From NCBI RefSeq assembly GCF_011045195.1, contig NZ_CP049199.1, positions 1,054,001-1,118,000 on the forward strand: a DNA stretch of 64,000 nt, given 5' to 3'. This DNA comes from Caulobacter soli (lineage in GTDB: Bacteria; Pseudomonadota; Alphaproteobacteria; Caulobacterales; Caulobacteraceae). The position numbers and the translations under genes were made by a program. The notes under the pieces were generated by a model. That model was not told where the DNA came from and did not search any database. It saw only the letters and a list, made by a program, of their open reading frames with translations. This document shows positions 28,678 to 39,401 of this stretch, piece after piece. Each line of letters begins with the position of its first letter. The stretch's first letter is position 1.

Positions 28678-28959
28678 ATGTTGCAGCAGCAGCGCACGAA
28701 CAGCCGGGGTGAGAAGTACGTGATCGGTCCGACCGGCGCGCCGCTAACTCTCTCCGACTTGCCGCCTCCGGAAACCCAACGTTGGGTGATCCGGCGCAAG
28801 GCCGAGGTGGTGGCCGCCGTTCGCGGTGGTCTCCTCTCGCTCGACGAGGCGTGCGATCGGTACAAGTTGACGAACGAGGAATTCCTCGCCTGGCAACAAT
28901 CGATCGAACGTCACGGCCTGGCGGGTCTTCGGACCACGCGTCTTCAGCAGTACCGCTAG
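28678..28959 (+). CDS. sciP: CtrA antagonist SciP (DUF1153)
   Basis: 93 aa. The sequence (VIGPTGAPLTLSDLPPPETQ, RRKAEVVAAVRGGLLSLDEA, CDRYKLTNEEF) is the DUF1153 helix-turn-helix protein that in Caulobacter binds CtrA-dependent promoters or CtrA itself and blocks transcription in swarmer cells after division. Located between the hook operon and fliF, as in C. crescentus. In that organism its transcription is CtrA-dependent; a TTAA pair lies upstream here. GTG/ATG alternatives exist upstream but the 28678 ATG gives the known length. Confidence 0.95.
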   Translation: MLQQQRTNSRGEKYVIGPTGAPLTLSDLPPPETQRWVIRRKAEVVAAVRGGLLSLDEACDRYKLTNEEFLAWQQSIERHGLAGLRTTRLQQYR

Positions 28960-29027
28960 TTCGCGGGACGGCAAAGCGTAAGCCGCGCAAGGGTTTCGAC
29001 CCTCGAGCGGTCCGAGTCGACAGATCA

Positions 29028-29056
29028 GCGGCCGCGTCCCCCAGGGGCGCGGCCGC
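29028..29056 (+). terminator. Hairpin downstream of sciP
   Basis: GCGGCCGCG with CGCGGCCGC arms (29028-29036, 29048-29056) with an inner CCCC/GGGG extension and one bulge, followed by GACCTTTTGG. Likely ends the sciP transcript. Confidence 0.65.
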
Positions 29057-29077
29057 GACCTTTTGGCGCCCTTGGTC

Positions 29078-29097
29078 CCCCCTCGGAGGGGGCTTTT
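29078..29097 (+). terminator. Second terminator before fliF
   Basis: 6-bp GC stem (CCCCCT with AGGGGG, 3-base loop) followed directly by CTTTT. Together with the previous hairpin it insulates fliF from sciP. Confidence 0.7.
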
Positions 29098-29141
29098 GTA
29101 AACGCCCCGTTTACCTTGCACTGGGTAAATCCTGCCTAGCG
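29098..29141 (+). promoter_or_regulatory. Candidate fliF promoter with repeated half-sites
   Basis: Three related half-sites, GTAAAC, GTTTACC and GGTAAA, at 29098, 29109 and 29124 form two overlapping dyads. TTGCAC (29116-29121) and GCCTAGCG (29134-29141) approximate a housekeeping sigma-73 promoter. Position suits class II flagellar control by CtrA and repression by FlbD, but no exact CtrA box is seen. Confidence 0.4.
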
Positions 29142-29167
29142 ACGGCGTGCTCCGGCGCGCGGCGGCT

Positions 29168-29189
29168 AACGTTCTCGTCGGAGAACGTT
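29168..29189 (+). promoter_or_regulatory. Perfect dyad in the fliF leader
   Basis: AACGTTCTC-GTCG-GAGAACGTT, a perfect 9-bp inverted repeat with a 4-base centre, 20 bases before the fliF start. May be a repressor site or an RNA hairpin in the leader near the ribosome site. Confidence 0.5.
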
Positions 29190-29209
29190 GTTCAGGGGTA
29201 GGGCGTAGG

Positions 29210-30859
29210 TTGGATAAGTTCCTCAGCGCGATTCAAAGGTTCGGTGTCGGCCGTCTGGCCGCCCTGATCGGCGTCGCCGCGGGCGCGATCGCCGTGATCG
29301 CGGCCGTCATGATGATGATGAGCAAGCAGCCCAACGAGCTGCTGCTGTCGAACGTCGACCCCAAGGAATCCGCCGCCGCCACCGCCGCCCTCGACCAGGC
29401 CGGCATCAAGTACGAGACCAAGGCCGACGGCGGCACGATCTATGTCGCCCGCGACAAGGTCAATTCGGCCCGCCAGCTGATCTTCACCAAGGGCTTGGTG
29501 ACCTCCGGCTCGGTCGGCTACGAAATCTTCGACACCGGCAATGCGCTGGGCCAGACCGACTTCGTCCAACAGCTGAACCGCCAGCGCGCCCTGCAGGGCG
29601 AACTGGAGCGCACCATCACGGGCTGGGACGGCGTGCGCGCCGCCCGCGTCCACCTGGTGATCCCCAAGCGTCAGCTGTTCGAGGAAGACGCCGAGAAGCC
29701 GACCGCCGCCGTCAGCATCAGCATGGGCCGCGAGCCCTCGGCCGACATGGTTCGCGCCATCCAGAACCTGGTGGCCGGTTCGGTCGCCGGCATGAAGCCC
29801 GACGCCGTCAACGTCATGGACCAGCACGGCAAGACCCTGTCGGCCGGCAATGACGAGACCCTGGCCGGCAAGGCCGCCCAGGACGCCAAGAGCCAGGCCG
29901 AGGCCCGTATCGCCAAGACCGTGCAGGACATGATCGACGGCGTCCTCGGCCCGGGAAAGGCGCGCGTCAACGTCACCGCCCAGCTGGACCTGAGCCGCGT
30001 CACCACCCAGGAACGCAAGTTCGATCCGGACGGTCAGGTCATCCGCTCGGAAAGCACCAACGCCAACGATTCCAGCGAGACCAAGAACGACGACACCGGC
30101 GGCGTCACCTCGACCCAGAACATTCCGGGCCAGACCCCGAACGGCTTCCAGCCGCTGGGCTCCAAGCAGAACAGCAACGAGAGCGTCACCAACTACGAGA
30201 TCTCGGAAAGCACCAAGACCACCGTTCAGGAGCCGGGCTCGGTGACCAAGCAGGCCGTGTCGGTGGCCGTCGACGGCATCACCGCCCCTCCGGGCAAGGA
30301 CGGCAAGCCGGGCGCCTACACCCCGCGTTCCGCCGCTGAGATGGCCCAGCTGGAGCAGATGGTGAAGACCGCGGTCGGCTTCGATCAGGCCCGCGGCGAT
30401 CAGGTTTCGGTGGTCAATGTCCGCTTCCCGCAGCCCGAGGACCAGGGTCTGGGCAAGGCCGGCCTGCTGGACGGCATGGACAAGAACGACCTGATGCGCT
30501 TCGCCGAGCTGGGCGTGCTGGCCGTCGTGGCCCTGCTGATCCTGCTGTTCGCGGTCCGTCCGTTCCTGAAGAGCCTGGCCAGCCCGCCGCCGACCCCGCT
30601 GGGCCTGGCGCTGAACGCGCCGCCGGTGACCCGCATGGTCACCCTGTCGGACGGCACGACCCAGGAAGTGGTCATCGACCAGTCGGGCGAGGCCATCGCC
30701 ATCGGCGGTCCGGTCAGCGACATGGATCAGCGCATCGACATCGCCAAGATCGAAGGCCAGGTGAAGGCCTCGTCGATCAAGCGGGTCTCGGAGTTCGTCG
30801 AAAAGCACCCCGAGGAATCCGTCGCGATCCTGCGTAGCTGGCTGCACGAGTCCGAATAA
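29210..30859 (+). CDS. fliF: Flagellar MS-ring protein FliF
   Basis: About 549 aa. Forms the MS ring in the inner membrane around the export gate. N-terminal transmembrane helix (about 20-42), YscJ/FliF domain ([20 protein letters not shown]), FliF C domain and second transmembrane helix ([16 protein letters not shown], about 450), then the cytoplasmic FliG-binding tail. The start is inferred to be TTG at 29210, after GGGGTAGGGCGTAGG; no ATG fits. First gene of fliF-fliG-flbE-fliN-flbD, the class II operon. Stop overlaps fliG start. Confidence 0.93.
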   Translation: MDKFLSAIQRFGVGRLAALIGVAAGAIAVIAAVMMMMSKQPNELLLSNVDPKESAAATAALDQAGIKYETKADGGTIYVARDKVNSARQLIFTKGLVTSGSVGYEIFDTGNALGQTDFVQQLNRQRALQGELERTITGWDGVRAARVHLVIPKRQLFEEDAEKPTAAVSISMGREPSADMVRAIQNLVAGSVAGMKPDAVNVMDQHGKTLSAGNDETLAGKAAQDAKSQAEARIAKTVQDMIDGVLGPGKARVNVTAQLDLSRVTTQERKFDPDGQVIRSESTNANDSSETKNDDTGGVTSTQNIPGQTPNGFQPLGSKQNSNESVTNYEISESTKTTVQEPGSVTKQAVSVAVDGITAPPGKDGKPGAYTPRSAAEMAQLEQMVKTAVGFDQARGDQVSVVNVRFPQPEDQGLGKAGLLDGMDKNDLMRFAELGVLAVVALLILLFAVRPFLKSLASPPPTPLGLALNAPPVTRMVTLSDGTTQEVVIDQSGEAIAIGGPVSDMDQRIDIAKIEGQVKASSIKRVSEFVEKHPEESVAILRSWLHESE

Positions 30860-31875
30860 TGGCCAGCTCGATCACAGACGTCAAAAAGCTGACGGGTCCC
30901 GAGAAGGCCGCGATCGTGCTGCTCGCCCTGGGCGAAGAGCACACCGCGATCTGGGAAGCGCTGGACGACGAGGAAATCAAGGAAGTCTCTCAGGCCATGG
31001 CGGGCCTGGGCTCGATCTCGGCCTCGGTCGTGGAAGAGCTGCTGGTCGAGTTCGTCTCGGGCATGAGCTCGACCGGCGCGATCATGGGTTCCTACGAGCA
31101 GACCCAGCGCCTGCTGTCGGCCTTCATGCCGCAGGAGAAGGTCGACCAGCTCATGGAAGAGATCCGCGGTCCCGCGGGTCGGACCATGTGGGACAAGCTG
31201 GGCAACGTGAACGAGGCGGTGCTCGCCAACTATCTGAAGAACGAATATCCGCAGACCGTCGCGGTGGTGCTGTCCAAGGTGAAGTCCGACCATGCCGCGC
31301 GCGTGCTGGCCTCGCTGCCGGAAGACTTCGCCCTGGAATGCGTCACCCGCATGCTGCGGATGGAGCCGGTGCAGCGCGAGATCCTCGACAAGATCGAGCA
31401 GACCCTGCGCACCGAATTCATGTCGAACCTGGCGCGCACGTCCAAGCGCGACAGCCACGAGATGATGGCCGAGATCTTCAACAACTTCGACCGCCAGACC
31501 GAAGCCCGCTTCATCGCCGCGCTGGAAGAGCGAAACCGCGAGGCGGCCGAGCGCATCCGCGCCCTGATGTTCGTGTTCGAGGACCTGTCGAAGCTGGATC
31601 CGGGCGGCGTCCAGACCCTGCTGCGCGCCACCGGCAAGGAACAGCTGGCCCTGGCCCTGAAGGGCGCCTCGGACAAGCTGCGCGAGATGTTCTTCTCCAA
31701 CATGTCGGAACGCGCGTCGAAGATCATGCGCGAGGACATGGAGAGCATGGGTCCGGTCCGCCTGAAGGACGTCGACCAGGCCCAGGTCGCCATGGTGCAG
31801 GTCGCCAAGGACCTGGCCGCCAAGGGCGAGATCATGCTGGCCGGCGCCGGCGCCGAAGACGAACTGATCTACTAG
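30859..31875 (+). CDS. fliG: Flagellar motor switch protein FliG
   Basis: 338 aa C-ring component that binds FliF and transmits torque from MotA. All three FliG domains are present ([22 protein letters not shown] with [14 protein letters not shown]-terminal motor domain with [12 protein letters not shown]). Start ATG overlaps the fliF stop (TAATG), so translation is coupled. Confidence 0.97.
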   Translation: MASSITDVKKLTGPEKAAIVLLALGEEHTAIWEALDDEEIKEVSQAMAGLGSISASVVEELLVEFVSGMSSTGAIMGSYEQTQRLLSAFMPQEKVDQLMEEIRGPAGRTMWDKLGNVNEAVLANYLKNEYPQTVAVVLSKVKSDHAARVLASLPEDFALECVTRMLRMEPVQREILDKIEQTLRTEFMSNLARTSKRDSHEMMAEIFNNFDRQTEARFIAALEERNREAAERIRALMFVFEDLSKLDPGGVQTLLRATGKEQLALALKGASDKLREMFFSNMSERASKIMREDMESMGPVRLKDVDQAQVAMVQVAKDLAAKGEIMLAGAGAEDELIY

Positions 31876-31887
31876 GGGGATGGCTGA

Positions 31888-32529
31888 ATGACCGACATGA
31901 CCCCCAGGCGCTTCACCTTCGACACCGTGTTCGACGACAACGGCGGCATGACCGCGCCGGTGCGGGTGAAGAAGAACTTCACGCTGGAAGAGCTGGAAGA
32001 GGCCAAGGCCCAAGCCTACGCCGCCGGCGAGCAGTCGGCCGTCGCCCAGGCCGAGCGCGAGGCCGCCCTGGCCATGAACACGATCGGCCAGGCGATCCAC
32101 AGCGCGTTCGGCACCTTGGCCGCCGTGGCCCACGAGCACCGCGAAGGCTCGGCGATGCTGGCCCTGGCCTGCGGCCGGGCGATCGCCGACGCGGCCCTGG
32201 ACCAGTTCCCCGAGGCCCCGACCCAGGCGGCCCTGGTCGCCCTGGCCCGCGAGGTCGAGGCCAGCCCGAAGCTGACCGTCCGGGTCGCCGCCCATCTGGT
32301 CGAGCGCACCCAGGCCGCCCTGGAACAGACCGCCCAGGCCATCGGCTTTCCCGGCCAGATCATCGCCCGGGCCGACGCCATGCCCGCCGCCGCCTTCCTC
32401 CTCGACTGGGGTGACGGGCGCGCGGCCTTCAATCCTGACGACGCGGCCGCCCGCGTCACCCAAGCCCTCGAGGCCGCCATCGCGGCCGAGGGACTCCACG
32501 CCGAACCCCTTCTGCCTAGCGAAAGCTGA
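31888..32529 (+). CDS. flbE: FlbE/FliH-like flagellar export protein
   Basis: 213 aa between fliG and fliN, the place of flbE (fliH) in Caulobacter. An acidic coiled-coil N-terminus ([19 protein letters not shown]) and a C-terminal domain ([19 protein letters not shown]) fit the FliH/YscL stator of the FliI ATPase. Divergent in sequence from enteric FliH; assignment relies on position and composition as much as on homology. Confidence 0.85.
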   Translation: MTDMTPRRFTFDTVFDDNGGMTAPVRVKKNFTLEELEEAKAQAYAAGEQSAVAQAEREAALAMNTIGQAIHSAFGTLAAVAHEHREGSAMLALACGRAIADAALDQFPEAPTQAALVALAREVEASPKLTVRVAAHLVERTQAALEQTAQAIGFPGQIIARADAMPAAAFLLDWGDGRAAFNPDDAAARVTQALEAAIAAEGLHAEPLLPSES

Positions 32530-32534
32530 CCGTC

Positions 32535-32870
32535 ATGTCCGAAGACAACCTCACCCTCGACGAATTCGGCGGCACGATGCTGGCCTCCGAAATGCCGGTC
32601 GAACTCAGCGACAAGATCGCCTCGGACCTGGCGCCGGTCTTCGACGTGCCGGTCAACATCTCCGCCGTGCTGGGCCGGGCCCACATGTCGGTGGCGCAAC
32701 TGCTGCAGTTGTCGGCCGGATCGATCCTCGAGCTGGACCGCAAGGTCGGCGAGGCGATCGACATCTATGTGAACAACCGCCTGGTGGCGCGCGGCGAGGT
32801 CGTCGTCGTCGACGAGCGCCTGGGCGTGACCATGACGGAAATCATCAAGGACGGCGACGCCGCCGGCTGA
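32535..32870 (+). CDS. fliN: Flagellar motor switch protein FliN
   Basis: 111 aa C-ring component. The SpoA domain is intact (VFDVPVNISAVLGRAHMSVA, LLQLSAGSILELDRKVGEAI, IYVNNRLVARGEVVVVDERL). 5 bases after flbE with overlapping ribosome site, so cotranscribed. Confidence 0.96.
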   Translation: MSEDNLTLDEFGGTMLASEMPVELSDKIASDLAPVFDVPVNISAVLGRAHMSVAQLLQLSAGSILELDRKVGEAIDIYVNNRLVARGEVVVVDERLGVTMTEIIKDGDAAG

Positions 32871-32943
32871 TCGCCTGCGACGTCGAGTGAAGCTTAGAAC
32901 GATTTGAATTCGGGGCACGTAACGCCCCAACGGAGAGAAAACG

Positions 32944-34308
<1,365 letters not shown>

Positions 34309-34443
34309 GCGGGAGAACCCTGTTCGGGCGGCCGCGACCATCGGTCCGGCGCCCAACATGGCTAATTTCGATTAAGACCCTGGCGACTTCGCGCAAATCG
34401 CTTCATCGCGGATTCAAGCTCCGCAACAGGATCGAAGATTTGA

Positions 34444-36555
34444 ATGGCTGACGCCGCCGTCCCCAAGGCCGCAAGCTCCATCCCCAGCGCCAAGTCGCTG
34501 TGGGAAGGAATCCTGCGCGGCGAAATGGGGCTGGCCCTGGGCGTGGTCGGGATCATCGTCCTGCTGATCATCCCGGTCCCGGCGATCCTGCTGGACCTGC
34601 TGCTGGCCATCTCGCTGACCGGCGCGGTGCTGATCCTGATGACGGCGGTGCTGATCCGCAAGCCGCTGGAATTCACCTCGTTCCCGACCGTCCTGCTGGT
34701 CGCGACGCTCTACCGTCTGGGCCTGAACGTGGCCTCCACGCGCCTGATCCTCGGCCACGGCCAGGAAGGCTCGCACGGGGCCGGCGCGGTCATCGCCGCC
34801 TTCGGCAACCTGATGATGCAGGGCAATTTCGTCATCGGGGTGATCGTCTTCATCATCCTGGTGGTGGTGAACTTCATGGTCGTCACCAAGGGTTCGGGCC
34901 GGATCGCCGAAGTCGCCGCCCGCTTCACCCTGGACGCCATGCCCGGCAAGCAGATGGCCATCGACGCCGACCTGTCGACCGGCCTGATCGACCAGGACAC
35001 CGCCAAGCAGCGCCGCAAGGACCTGGAACAGGAATCGACCTTCTTCGGCGCCATGGACGGCGCCAGCAAGTTCGTGAAGGGCGACGCCGTCGCCGGCCTG
35101 ATCATCACCGCCATCAACATCATCGGCGGCATCCTGATCGGCGTCGTCCAGCACAAGATGCCGATCGGCGAGGCCTCGGCCTCCTACACCATCATGACCA
35201 TCGGCGACGGCCTGGTCAGCCAGATCCCGGCCCTGATCATCTCGATCGCCGCCGGCATGGTCGTGTCCAAGGCCGGCGTCGAAGGCTCGGCCAACAAGGC
35301 CCTGACCACCCAGCTGGCCATGAACCCGGTCGCCCTGGGCATGGTCTCGGCCTCGTCGGGCGTCATCGCCCTGATCCCGGGCATGCCGATCATCCCCTTC
35401 GCCGCCCTGGCCGTGGGCGCGGGCTTCCTGGCTTATCGCCGCGTGCAGAAGGCCAAGGAGCCGGCGCCGCTCGACCCCGCCGCCCTGGCGGCCCTGGCCG
35501 AGGCGTCCGCCGAGCCGGAGGAGGAGCCGATCAGCGCCTCCCTGGCCATCGACGACGTCAAGATCGAGCTGGGCTACGGCCTGCTGACCCTGATCAACGA
35601 TCTCGACGGCCGCAAGCTGACCGACCAGATCCGCGCCCTGCGCAAGACCCTGGCCACCGAGTTCGGCTTCGTCATGCCGCCGGTCCGCATCCTGGACAAC
35701 ATGCGCCTGGCCAACCAGGGCTACGCGATCCGCATCAAGGAAATGGAAGCCGGGGCTGGCGAGGTCCGCCTGGGCTGCCTGATGGCCATGGACCCGCGCG
35801 GCGGCCAGGTCGAGCTGCCCGGCGAGCACGTGCGCGAACCCGCCTTCGGCCTGCCCGCCACCTGGGTGGAAGAGGCCCTGCGCGAGGAAGCCACCTTCCG
35901 TGGCTACACCATCGTCGATCCGGCCACCGTGCTGACCACGCACCTGACCGAGATCCTCAAGGAGAACATGGCCGACCTGCTCTCCTACGCCGAGGTGCAG
36001 AAGCTGCTGAAGGACCTGCCCGAGGGCCAGAAGAAGCTGGTCGACGACCTGATCCCCTCGGTGGTCAGCGCCACCACCATCCAGCGCGTGCTGCAGGCCC
36101 TGCTCAAGGAGCGCGTGTCGATCCGCGACCTGCCGCAGATCCTGGAAGGCATCGGCGAGGCCGCCCCGCACACCGCTTCGGTCATCCAGCTGGTCGAGCA
36201 GGTCCGCGCGCGCCTCGGCCGCCAGCTATGCTGGGCCAATCGCGGCGAGGACAACGCCCTGCCGATCATCACCCTGTCGGCCGAGTGGGAGCAGGCCTTC
36301 GCCGAGGCCCTAGTCGGTCCGGGCGAGGACAAGCAACTGGCCCTGGCCCCGTCGCGCCTGCAGGACTTTATTCGCGGCGTGCGCGAGGCCTTCGACCGCG
36401 CCGCCATGGCCGGCGACAGCGCCGTCCTGCTGACCAGCCCGGGCGTTCGCCCCTATGTCCGTTCGATCATCGAGCGCTTCCGCGGCCAGACCGTGGTGAT
36501 GAGCCAGAACGAAATCCACCCCCGCGCGCGCCTGCGCACCGTGGGGATGGTCTAG
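34444..36555 (+). CDS. flhA: Flagellar export gate protein FlhA
   Basis: 703 aa inner-membrane export-gate component. N-terminal part with about eight transmembrane helices, the conserved FHIPEP-region motifs (RFTLDAMPGKQMAIDADLST, GLVSQIPALIISIAAGMVVS) and the cytoplasmic C-terminal ring domain. The gap after flbD (135 bases) includes CTAATTTCGATTAAG, a near match to paired TTAA CtrA half-sites but with N6 spacing, so a separate promoter is likely; the gene is also called flbF in Caulobacter. Confidence 0.96.
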   Translation: MADAAVPKAASSIPSAKSLWEGILRGEMGLALGVVGIIVLLIIPVPAILLDLLLAISLTGAVLILMTAVLIRKPLEFTSFPTVLLVATLYRLGLNVASTRLILGHGQEGSHGAGAVIAAFGNLMMQGNFVIGVIVFIILVVVNFMVVTKGSGRIAEVAARFTLDAMPGKQMAIDADLSTGLIDQDTAKQRRKDLEQESTFFGAMDGASKFVKGDAVAGLIITAINIIGGILIGVVQHKMPIGEASASYTIMTIGDGLVSQIPALIISIAAGMVVSKAGVEGSANKALTTQLAMNPVALGMVSASSGVIALIPGMPIIPFAALAVGAGFLAYRRVQKAKEPAPLDPAALAALAEASAEPEEEPISASLAIDDVKIELGYGLLTLINDLDGRKLTDQIRALRKTLATEFGFVMPPVRILDNMRLANQGYAIRIKEMEAGAGEVRLGCLMAMDPRGGQVELPGEHVREPAFGLPATWVEEALREEATFRGYTIVDPATVLTTHLTEILKENMADLLSYAEVQKLLKDLPEGQKKLVDDLIPSVVSATTIQRVLQALLKERVSIRDLPQILEGIGEAAPHTASVIQLVEQVRARLGRQLCWANRGEDNALPIITLSAEWEQAFAEALVGPGEDKQLALAPSRLQDFIRGVREAFDRAAMAGDSAVLLTSPGVRPYVRSIIERFRGQTVVMSQNEIHPRARLRTVGMV

Positions 36556-36708
36556 GCCTTCCAGCGGCTCCGGCCCTGGGGCTTCCGCCCAGAAAAAGCC
36601 TGGAAACGCCCCGAAATGGTCACGGGGTGTTACGGACTATTTCGGAACCGTTGCCGATAGGTCGCGTTCGTTTTGGCAAGGCGGGGGCCTTCACGACGGA
36701 GCGCAAAG

Positions 36709-37236
36709 ATGAAAACCAAGATCGCTATGTTCGCCGCCGCCGCGACGCTTTCGCTGGCTGGTGCGTCCTTCGCCCAAACCACGGCCCCGGCCGCCAAGCC
36801 GGGTCAGCTGCCCGCCGCGACGGCGCCGGCCACGACCTCTTCGACCACGACCACCACCACGGCGCCGGCCGATCCGTCGGCCGCGGCCGCGGCCGCAGCC
36901 ACCCCGGGCGCGCCGGCCCAGACCACCGCCAGCAGCACGACCAGCACCACCTCGACGGCCGCTGACGCCGACGCGGCGGGCACGCCGTCCTCGGCCAACG
37001 TGGCCTTGGACCTGAAGGTCGGCTCCGAGGTCAAGGATCCCTCGGGCGCCGTGGTCGGCACCATCGCGGGCACGTCCGCGGGCGCCGACGGCTCGACCAA
37101 CGTGGTCGTGACCAGCGGCGACAAGAAGTTCGCCCTGCCCAAGGCCAGCTTCAGCGCCGCTACTACCGGCGGCCTGCAGACCACGGCCACCAAGGCGCAG
37201 ATCGACGCCACCCTGGCCGGCGCCAAGCCCCAATAA
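36709..37236 (+). CDS. Secreted PRC-barrel-like protein
   Basis: 175 aa. Signal peptide (cleavage after FAQ, residue 23), then a Thr/Ala/Pro/Ser-rich linker to about residue 95, and a small C-terminal domain (LKVGSEVKDPSGAVVGTI) similar to the PRC-barrel or YrrD-like sensor fold. Probably periplasmic or envelope-associated. Function unknown. ATG 36709 chosen for the signal peptide. Confidence 0.75.
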   Translation: MKTKIAMFAAAATLSLAGASFAQTTAPAAKPGQLPAATAPATTSSTTTTTTAPADPSAAAAAAATPGAPAQTTASSTTSTTSTAADADAAGTPSSANVALDLKVGSEVKDPSGAVVGTIAGTSAGADGSTNVVVTSGDKKFALPKASFSAATTGGLQTTATKAQIDATLAGAKPQ

Positions 37237-37275
37237 CCGACGATCGTTCGTTCGATCGTTCTGTGACGAACCGCG

Positions 37276-37302
37276 AGCCCGCTCGGCATTGCCGAGCGGG
37301 CT
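37276..37302 (+). terminator. Hairpin after the PRC-barrel-like gene
   Basis: Perfect 12-bp stem (AGCCCGCTCGGC with GCCGAGCGGGCT) with an ATT loop, 39 bases after the stop. T-tract weak (CTTCG). Confidence 0.75.
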
Positions 37303-37363
37303 TCGCGCTGCTAGCGATGGCGTCAGTACCCGGCGGAGCTCCCGCTGACATGAGGGGTGTCGG

Positions 37364-37768
37364 ATGGCTTCGGCCAGAAATTCCAAGGCGCGTGGCTCGA
37401 ACGGCCTGTTCTGGGACCTGCTGACGTTCGACCGTCTCGTCACGGGGCCGGTGATTCATCTGATCTACTGGGCCGGCCTCGGCGTCGTGGCCCTGTTCGC
37501 GTTCTCGGTGGTCGGCGCGGCCGTCGGCCTGGCGCTGAAGGAGCCGGGCCTGCAATCGCTGTTGCTGGCCTTCCCGGTGCTGGTGGCGGGCCTGCTGGTC
37601 GCCGCGGCCATGGTGCTGCTGTGGCGCGCCTTCTGCGAGTTCTACGTGGCCATCTTCCGGATCAGCGAAGACCTGCGCGCCCTGCGCCAGGCCAGCGACG
37701 CCGATCACGCCGTGGCCGCCGTCACGCGTCCTCCAAGCCAGGGGTCGGCCCAGAAGCCGCTGGGCTGA
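37364..37768 (+). CDS. DUF4282 membrane protein
   Basis: 134 aa. N-terminal soluble segment (FWDLLTFDRLVTGPVI, the family hallmark) and two transmembrane helices (about 32-56 and 66-86), then a helix running to a Gln/Pro-rich tail. Inner-membrane protein of the DUF4282 family, role unknown. The starting codon is ATG 37364 with GTGTCGG before it. Confidence 0.8.
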   Translation: MASARNSKARGSNGLFWDLLTFDRLVTGPVIHLIYWAGLGVVALFAFSVVGAAVGLALKEPGLQSLLLAFPVLVAGLLVAAAMVLLWRAFCEFYVAIFRISEDLRALRQASDADHAVAAVTRPPSQGSAQKPLG

Positions 37769-37870
37769 AGCGCCGGTCGCCTGCGACCGAATAACGCGGT
37801 TTATGAAAATTCACCGTGAAGCTTTGAGGGCGAGCCTCGTCCCCGGCGTCTAAGCGCCAGGGGGCGCGTG

Positions 37871-37890
37871 ATGTCTCCTGCCGGAGACAT
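37871..37890. promoter_or_regulatory. Perfect operator-like palindrome over the ribosome site
   Basis: ATGTCTCC-TGCC-GGAGACAT, a perfect 8-bp dyad ending one base before the GTG start of the XRE regulator. Its right arm contains the GGAG ribosome site, so protein binding would also shut translation or transcription of the regulator gene. Confidence 0.65.
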
Positions 37891-38295
37891 GTGTTGGCCG
37901 CCGATCAAGAACCCCATCTCGTTGATATCCATGTGGGCGCCCGTATGCGGATGCGCCGCAAATCCATGGGGCTGAGCCAGACCCAACTGGCCGACAGCGT
38001 GGGCATCACCTTCCAGCAACTGCAAAAGTACGAGCGTGGGGTCAATCGGGTCAGCGCGTCCAAGCTCTATGGCATGGCCGTGACGCTGCAGACGTCGGTG
38101 GCCTGGTTCTTCGAAGGCATGCCGCCCGAGGCGGACGGCCACGGCGACCAGCGGACCCAGGCCGTGCGCCGTTTCATGGCCACCGAAGAGGGCGTGGAGC
38201 TGGCCTCGCTGGTGCCGCAACTGCCGATGGCCCAACGGCTGCAGATCCTGGCCCTGGCCAGGACGCTGAGCGCGGACGACAGCGAGGAACCCTAG
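37891..38295 (+). CDS. XRE-family HTH regulator
   Basis: 134 aa. The HTH (LSQTQLADSVGITFQQLQKY, ERGVNRVSASKLYGMAV) spans about residues 27-82 and is of a type common in alphaproteobacteria. The C-terminus (about 85-134) is a short helical tail of unknown function, possibly for dimers. GTG start at 37891, seven bases after GGAG in a perfect palindrome, which points to autoregulation. Convergent with the xylanase, their stops overlapping by 4 bases. Confidence 0.85.
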   Translation: MLAADQEPHLVDIHVGARMRMRRKSMGLSQTQLADSVGITFQQLQKYERGVNRVSASKLYGMAVTLQTSVAWFFEGMPPEADGHGDQRTQAVRRFMATEEGVELASLVPQLPMAQRLQILALARTLSADDSEEP

Positions 38296-39401
38296 GTCCT
38301 GAACGCCTCGACCAGGGCCGCCGCGCCGGCCTTGGGGCGGCCGGCGTCGTCGAAGGGCGCCGGGGCGTCGCCGGCGTTCTCCTTCTTCAGCCACGAGTCC
38401 CGATCGCGCAGGCCCCACAGGGTGAAGGCGAAGCGCTGGCGCTGGGGCAGGCTCATGAAGGCCTCCGCGGCCTCGGCGTAGACGGCTGTCTGGCGGCGCT
38501 GCAGTTCGCCGCGCGACAGAAGCTTGTTGTCGGACCGGGTCAGCGACACGTCGAGTTCGGAGACATGGATCGGCAGGCCCAGGCTCGCCAGTTCGTGGAT
38601 CATCTGGGTGATCTTGCCCGGCGCGATGTCGGCCGCCACGTGCATCTGGGTGCCCAGACCCGTCAGCGGCGCGCCCGAGGCCAGCAGGCGCTCGGCCAGT
38701 TTCAGGAACGTGGCGCGCTTGGCCGGCATGTATTCGAGATTGTAGTCGTTCAGGAGCAGGGTGGCCTGCGGGTCGGCTTCGCGGGCGGTGCGATAGGCCA
38801 GGGCGATGTGCTCGAAGGCGCCCAGCTTTCGCGCCCACAGGCTGTCGCGCCAGCCGGCGCCGTCCTCGGCTACGGCCTCGTTGACCACGTCCCAGCCGAC
38901 CACCTGGCCGCGATAACGGCCGGCCACGGCGTGGATGTAGTTGCGATAGGCGTCGGCGAACCTGATGCGGGTCTCGTCCAGCTGTTCGAAGGCCGGCGGA
39001 GCCTGGGCGTACCAGACCAGGGTGTGGCCCAGCAGGCCCATGCCATGGGCGCGGGCGAAGGCGGCGATGCGGTCGGGGGCGTCGAAGCGGAAGGAGCCGT
39101 CCGGCTGGACGATGTACTCCATCTTCATTTCCCACTCGGGAGTCAGCTGGCTGACCTCGCGGGCCAGCAGGTCGGCCAGGGCGGGATCGTCCAGACGAAG
39201 GGCCTGGACGCAACTGCCGACCCGGAACGGGGCGACGGTCTTCAGCGGGGGCAGGTCGGCCGGAACGGACTGGCTCTGGGCGTCCCTGGGGCCGCAGGCG
39301 GAGAGGGCCAGGGCTCCGGCCGACGTGAGGACGGCTCGACGAGAAATCTCCTCCCCCGTGGAGCGCGGCGTAGCGGGGGAGGAGTAAAGGCTACCGCCCA
39401 C
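38292..39401 (-). CDS. Endo-1,4-beta-xylanase, glycoside hydrolase family 10
   Basis: About 369 aa secreted enzyme that cleaves xylan. GH10 acid/base Glu in WDVVNEAVAE and nucleophile Glu in HVSELDVS; (W)EMKM and WYAQAP also match the family. The N-terminus carries SRRAVLTSAGALALSACG, a twin-arginine-like motif followed by a lipobox, so it may be a lipid-anchored Tat substrate. The start is uncertain: a GTG at 39401 overlaps the fliJ stop, but the first residues are encoded in a palindromic repeat. Confidence 0.88.
   Translation of the reverse strand: MGGSLYSSPATPRSTGEEISRRAVLTSAGALALSACGPRDAQSQSVPADLPPLKTVAPFRVGSCVQALRLDDPALADLLAREVSQLTPEWEMKMEYIVQPDGSFRFDAPDRIAAFARAHGMGLLGHTLVWYAQAPPAFEQLDETRIRFADAYRNYIHAVAGRYRGQVVGWDVVNEAVAEDGAGWRDSLWARKLGAFEHIALAYRTAREADPQATLLLNDYNLEYMPAKRATFLKLAERLLASGAPLTGLGTQMHVAADIAPGKITQMIHELASLGLPIHVSELDVSLTRSDNKLLSRGELQRRQTAVYAEAAEAFMSLPQRQRFAFTLWGLRDRDSWLKKENAGDAPAPFDDAGRPKAGAAALVEAFRT
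39346..39385. repeat. Palindromic repeat in the xylanase 5' end
   Basis: TCCTCCCCCGTGGAGCGCGG followed by CGTAGCGGGGGAGGA, an inverted repeat. The same TCCTCCCCCG/CGGGGGAGGT motif occurs at 9751-9886. It is inserted just ahead of the signal-peptide codons. Confidence 0.7.
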
